Assembly (NCBI GenBank): GCA_900551625.1
Contig: URWZ01000058.1
Coordinates: 1-8,561 of the forward strand
From: an uncultured Collinsella sp.
GTDB lineage: Bacteria; Actinomycetota; Coriobacteriia; Coriobacteriales; Coriobacteriaceae
Direction of reading: 5' to 3'
Length of the DNA: 8,561 bases
This document shows positions 6,375 to 8,561 of this stretch, piece after piece. The notes under the pieces were generated by a model. The model did no database searches. It had not been told where the DNA came from and was given only the letters and a program-made list of their open reading frames with translations. Made by a program: the position numbers and the translations under genes. Each line of letters starts with the position of its first letter. The first letter of the stretch is position 1.

Positions 6375-7676
6375 ATGCAGCGACAGCTAATGGACGAACT
6401 CATCGCTTGGAAATCTAGGGCAAACCGCAAGCCCCTCCTGCTTAAGGGGGCCCGCCAGACGGGAAAAACCTGGCTTCTTAACGAATTCGCAGGCCAGCAG
6501 TATCAAAACGTCATCCGCTTTGACTTTATGCTCGAACCGGGCGCACGTTCGCTGTTCGACGGAAGCCTTGACCCCAAACGCATCATCTCCCAGATAGAGC
6601 TCCTGCGCGGCCAGACCATAACGCCGACAGACACGCTCATCATCTTCGACGAAATCCAAGAGGCACCGCGTGGCATCACCTCGCTCAAATACTTCAACGA
6701 GCTGGCGCCGGAATACCATATCATGGCAGCCAGCTCCTATATGGGGCTCGCGCTCCGACGCGAAAACGAGTCGTTCCCCGTCGGCAAGATCGACCAGCTT
6801 ACCATGCGCCCCATGGGGTTTGTCGAGTTCGTTCGTGCCGTCGATGGCGATCCGCTCGCAGATGCCATCCTTGCCGCAGACATGGACCTGCTGGCGAATG
6901 TTTCCGAAAAGCTCGAGCGCCTGCTCAAGGAATACCTCGTTGTCGGTGGCATGCCAGAAGTTGTCTCCGCTTTCGCCGCCTCCCACGATTTCATCGAGGC
7001 CCGCAGGCTTCAGCAGCAAATCATCGAAGCTTATGAATCCGATTTTGGCAAGCATGCGCCAGCCCGCATCGTCGAGCGCATGAGGCTGGTTTGGAAATCC
7101 CTTCCCGGCCAGCTCGCAAAGGAAAACAAGAAGTTCGTCTACGGCGCGCTTCGTCCCGGGGCGCGCGCTCGCGATTTTGAGGAAAGCCTCCAGTGGCTCA
7201 TGGACTATGGAATCGTTCATAAGGTACCACGTGTTTCCGCCCTAAGAGCACCGCTCACAAGCTACGAGGATCTCTCGGGCTTCAAGCTGTTCTGCATCGA
7301 CACCGGCATCCTCGGAGCACTCTCCGGCCTCACGCCAGCCATTGTTCTGAACGGGCCCGCTGTTTTTACGGAGTTCAAAGGCTCGCTGACCGAGCAATAC
7401 GTCGCACAGGAGCTTTTGCTCCAAGGCAATACTCCCGCGTATTGGTCATCCTCCTCCGGCAATGCAGAGACTGACTTTGCCATCGACCATGCGGGGACCG
7501 TGCTTCCGCTCGAGGTCAAGGCGGCAGAGAATCTCAAAGCAAAGAGCCTGAGGATTGCCTGCGAGAAGTTCAAGCTCGAGCGCTGCGTGAGAACATCGTT
7601 AGCGGCATATAGAGACGAGGACACGCTCGTCAACATTCCGCTCTGGGAGATTGGGCAAATCGACAAGCTGGCATAG
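6375..7676 (+). CDS. AAA-family ATPase with DUF4143 C-terminal region
   Basis: The 433-residue protein belongs to the widespread AAA_14/DUF4143 group, whose cellular role is poorly defined. The N-terminal ATPase domain has Walker A GARQTGKT (25-32), Walker B TLIIFDEIQ (87-95), a sensor-like strand HIMAASSYMGLAL (115-127; relatives usually show AGS-L here) and SFPVGKIDQLTMRPMGFVEF (133-152). The C-terminal DUF4143 part ends in a pattern like a PD-(D/E)XK nuclease core: E340 in SLTEQYV, D367 in AETDFAI and E380/K382 in LEVKA. Nuclease activity is unproven. TAGGAGG lies 4 bases before the chosen ATG; the next in-frame ATG, 15 bases on, has a poorer distance. It is monocistronic and sits between a 48-bp direct repeat behind tandem repeats, so it looks like an accessory gene acquired separately from its metabolic neighbours. 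Some relatives occur in many copies per genome. Confidence 0.88.
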   Translation: MQRQLMDELIAWKSRANRKPLLLKGARQTGKTWLLNEFAGQQYQNVIRFDFMLEPGARSLFDGSLDPKRIISQIELLRGQTITPTDTLIIFDEIQEAPRGITSLKYFNELAPEYHIMAASSYMGLALRRENESFPVGKIDQLTMRPMGFVEFVRAVDGDPLADAILAADMDLLANVSEKLERLLKEYLVVGGMPEVVSAFAASHDFIEARRLQQQIIEAYESDFGKHAPARIVERMRLVWKSLPGQLAKENKKFVYGALRPGARARDFEESLQWLMDYGIVHKVPRVSALRAPLTSYEDLSGFKLFCIDTGILGALSGLTPAIVLNGPAVFTEFKGSLTEQYVAQELLLQGNTPAYWSSSSGNAETDFAIDHAGTVLPLEVKAAENLKAKSLRIACEKFKLERCVRTSLAAYRDEDTLVNIPLWEIGQIDKLA

Positions 7677-7686
7677 GCGCTGTGGA

Positions 7687-7695
7687 GGGGGGGGG
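7687..7695. repeat. Run of nine G residues
   Basis: A G9 tract lies 10 bases after the ATPase stop codon, just before the right copy of the direct repeat. It is intergenic, so length change would not shift a reading frame. It may also be a site of sequencing error. Confidence 0.8.
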
Positions 7696-7703
7696 TGCCC
7701 CGT

Positions 7704-7751
7704 AAGGAGTGTCCCAAACTGCCAGCAGAAAAGGAACGTCCCTATCTGCCG
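7704..7751. repeat. 48-bp direct repeat, right copy, flanking the ATPase gene
   Basis: This is the same-orientation partner of 6189-6236 (41 of 48 identical). Its central palindrome is damaged (CTGCCAGCAG). The AAGGA-(N)-GTCCC sub-motif appears at 7704 and 7731 and again, shortened, at 7761. Immediately after it, GTCATT (7754-7759) and AATGAC (7773-7778) form a 6-bp inverted repeat, so the repeat family may extend to about 7778 on this side. Confidence 0.7.
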
Positions 7752-7841
7752 CAGTCATTTAAGAACGTCCCCAATGACCACGCCGATGTTTTGGCCACGA
7801 CAGCGAAAGCCCACCAAAGCGAGCAAGGTGCCTTGAAGCGA

Positions 7842-7870
7842 GGCGGCATTGACCTTCTGGTCATGCCGCC
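7842..7870. repeat. Strong hairpin in the noncoding gap
   Basis: GGCGGCAT (7842-7849) pairs with ATGCCGCC (7863-7870). After one bulged T, GACC (7851-7854) pairs with GGTC (7859-7862) around TTCT. This 12-bp stem has no U-tract on either strand, so it is not a standard terminator. It lies in the 271-bp gap (7677-7947) that otherwise holds the G run, the right direct repeat and the next hairpin, with no credible gene. Confidence 0.6.
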
Positions 7871-7918
7871 GAAGCTGAAAGGCAGATTGCCGCTCTGGCG
7901 GGCTTGCAGCGTCGGCTG

Positions 7919-7946
7919 GTTACGCGGTTTGGTAAAACCGCGTAAC
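7919..7946 (-). terminator. Hairpin directly after the sugar-kinase stop codon, possible terminator
   Basis: A perfect 12-bp stem (7919-7930 with 7935-7946) has loop GGTA and starts one base after the TAG of the minus-strand kinase gene. No U-run follows in that direction (the next bases read CCAGCC), so termination would be weak or need Rho. mRNA 3'-end stabilisation is an alternative. Confidence 0.45.
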
Positions 7947-7947
7947 T

Positions 7948-8559
7948 CTAAAGCTCCGTTACTTCAACACTGTTGTAGATCTCGTCCCAGCGGTCCATGA
8001 CCAGGTGGCCGGTCTTGGGATCCATGGCGTTAAGCTTGCCGCAGGTATTGGCGGTCTTGAGCACCGTGACGTCGTCGGCGCCGGCAGCAATGGCATGCGC
8101 AAAGCCGGCGATGGTCGAGTCGCCGGAACCCGTCGCGTTCACAGCCGCAATCGCGGGCGTCTTGGCGCGGAACGCACGGCCCTCATGGAAGCCCACCGAA
8201 CCGGCAGCGCCCATCGAAACGACAACCCAGGGAATACCGGCAAAGCGGTCATCGGCGGCAAGCGCCTCGCGCAGGGCATCGACATCATCGGTCGTAAAGG
8301 ACGTACCCAGCAGACCGTTTATCTCAGTCAGGTTGGGCTTTACGAGCTCGGGCTTAGCGTCGGACTCCAGCGCGGCCTCCAGCGATGCACCCGAGGTGTC
8401 GAGCAGCACCTTGGCGCCCGCCTTCTCGGCGATCTTGACGAGCTCGGCATAGTAGCCGGCATCGACGCCGCGCGGCAGCGAGCCCGAAAGCGTCACAACG
8501 TCCGCCTTCGCCGCAAGCTCGGCGAACTTGGCCGTAAAGGCCTCGAGCTCGGCCGGGGC
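7948..8559 (-). CDS. PfkB-family sugar-phosphate kinase (tagatose-6-phosphate kinase or 1-phosphofructokinase type), 5' end outside window
   Basis: The frame stays open from the TAG at 7948-7950 to the right edge, giving the last 204 residues of a protein normally near 310. Family landmarks in order: TLSGSLPRGVDAGYYAELV, KVLLDTSGASLEAAL, LVKPNLTEINGLLG, VVVSMGAAGSVG, and the ribokinase-family ATP-site motif NATGSGDSTIAGF, whose catalytic aspartate is encoded at 8119-8121. The end, NTCGKLNAMDPKTGHLV, resembles LacC-type tagatose-6-phosphate kinases, which often carry LNA...TGH there, more than FruK enzymes. These enzymes phosphorylate tagatose-6-phosphate or fructose-1-phosphate in the cytoplasm to feed aldolase. 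The missing N-terminal part holds sugar-contact residues, so the substrate is not settled. The GTG at 8496 is internal, not a start. Confidence 0.88.
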   Translation of the reverse strand, partial: APAELEAFTAKFAELAAKADVVTLSGSLPRGVDAGYYAELVKIAEKAGAKVLLDTSGASLEAALESDAKPELVKPNLTEINGLLGTSFTTDDVDALREALAADDRFAGIPWVVVSMGAAGSVGFHEGRAFRAKTPAIAAVNATGSGDSTIAGFAHAIAAGADDVTVLKTANTCGKLNAMDPKTGHLVMDRWDEIYNSVEVTEL

Positions 8560-8561
8560 GA

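Noticed and set aside
6194..6418. Small protein with an 11-residue repeat (HIIRWKNVV-like) read through the 33-bp units
   Set aside because: Because 33 is a multiple of three, any open frame repeats. The GTG start has no ribosome site, and the frame overlaps the start of the ATPase gene in another frame.
6387..7220. 277-residue open frame on the minus strand
   Set aside because: It is antisense to the ATPase gene, whose Walker motifs are intact on the plus strand.
6375..7676. Half of a toxin-antitoxin or two-gene defence system
   Set aside because: No partner gene fits in the flanking 180-270 bp on either side, so a multi-gene system cannot be supported.
7695..8000. 101-residue open frame after the ATPase gene
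   Set aside because: It runs through the direct repeat and two hairpins and into the antisense of the kinase gene. The start lacks a good ribosome site, and the composition is not protein-like.

Overview
The window is G+C-rich bacterial chromosome with short intergenic gaps, ATG/GTG starts behind good Shine-Dalgarno sites, and anaerobe-type genes: a flavodiiron protein, a class II GalT, and a galactokinase with a variant signature. Together these suggest a gut actinobacterium of the Coriobacteriia, possibly Collinsella. That placement comes from recall of gene style and has not been tested by a search.

Layout, left to right. (1) The 3' two-thirds of a DeoR-family sugar-phosphate-responsive repressor (+ strand). 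It is convergent with an A-type flavoprotein/flavodiiron gene (- strand), and a perfect 15-bp hairpin between them can terminate from both sides. (2) A LacI-family regulator (- strand) lies upstream of the flavoprotein in the same direction. It diverges from galK-galT (+ strand) across a 338-bp regulatory gap. (3) galK and galT overlap and are followed by a strong intrinsic terminator. (4) An AAA ATPase/DUF4143 gene (+ strand) is preceded by three 33-bp tandem repeats and bracketed by a 48-bp imperfect direct repeat. It looks like an accessory cassette placed between metabolic genes. (5) A hairpin-rich noncoding stretch of about 270 bp follows. (6) The 3' part of a PfkB-family sugar kinase (- strand; tagatose-6-phosphate kinase or 1-phosphofructokinase type) runs off the right edge.

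How it works together. GalK phosphorylates galactose and GalT exchanges galactose-1-phosphate with UDP-glucose, giving two steps of the Leloir pathway. galE, galM and a galactose transporter are not in the window. The LacI-type protein is the obvious candidate regulator. Its intergenic region carries three copies of one operator-like sequence, two of them arms of a perfect 18-bp inverted repeat. A sugar-phosphate kinase on one side and a DeoR regulator on the other fit a carbohydrate-utilisation neighbourhood, but no direct link can be shown. The flavodiiron protein is probably an independent O2/NO detoxification gene.

The most interesting items are the triple-operator region before galK, and the repeat-framed ATPase/nuclease-like cassette with its promoter-proximal tandem repeats. 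I see no CRISPR array, rRNA, tRNA, transposase or integrase. No new multi-gene system can be demonstrated.
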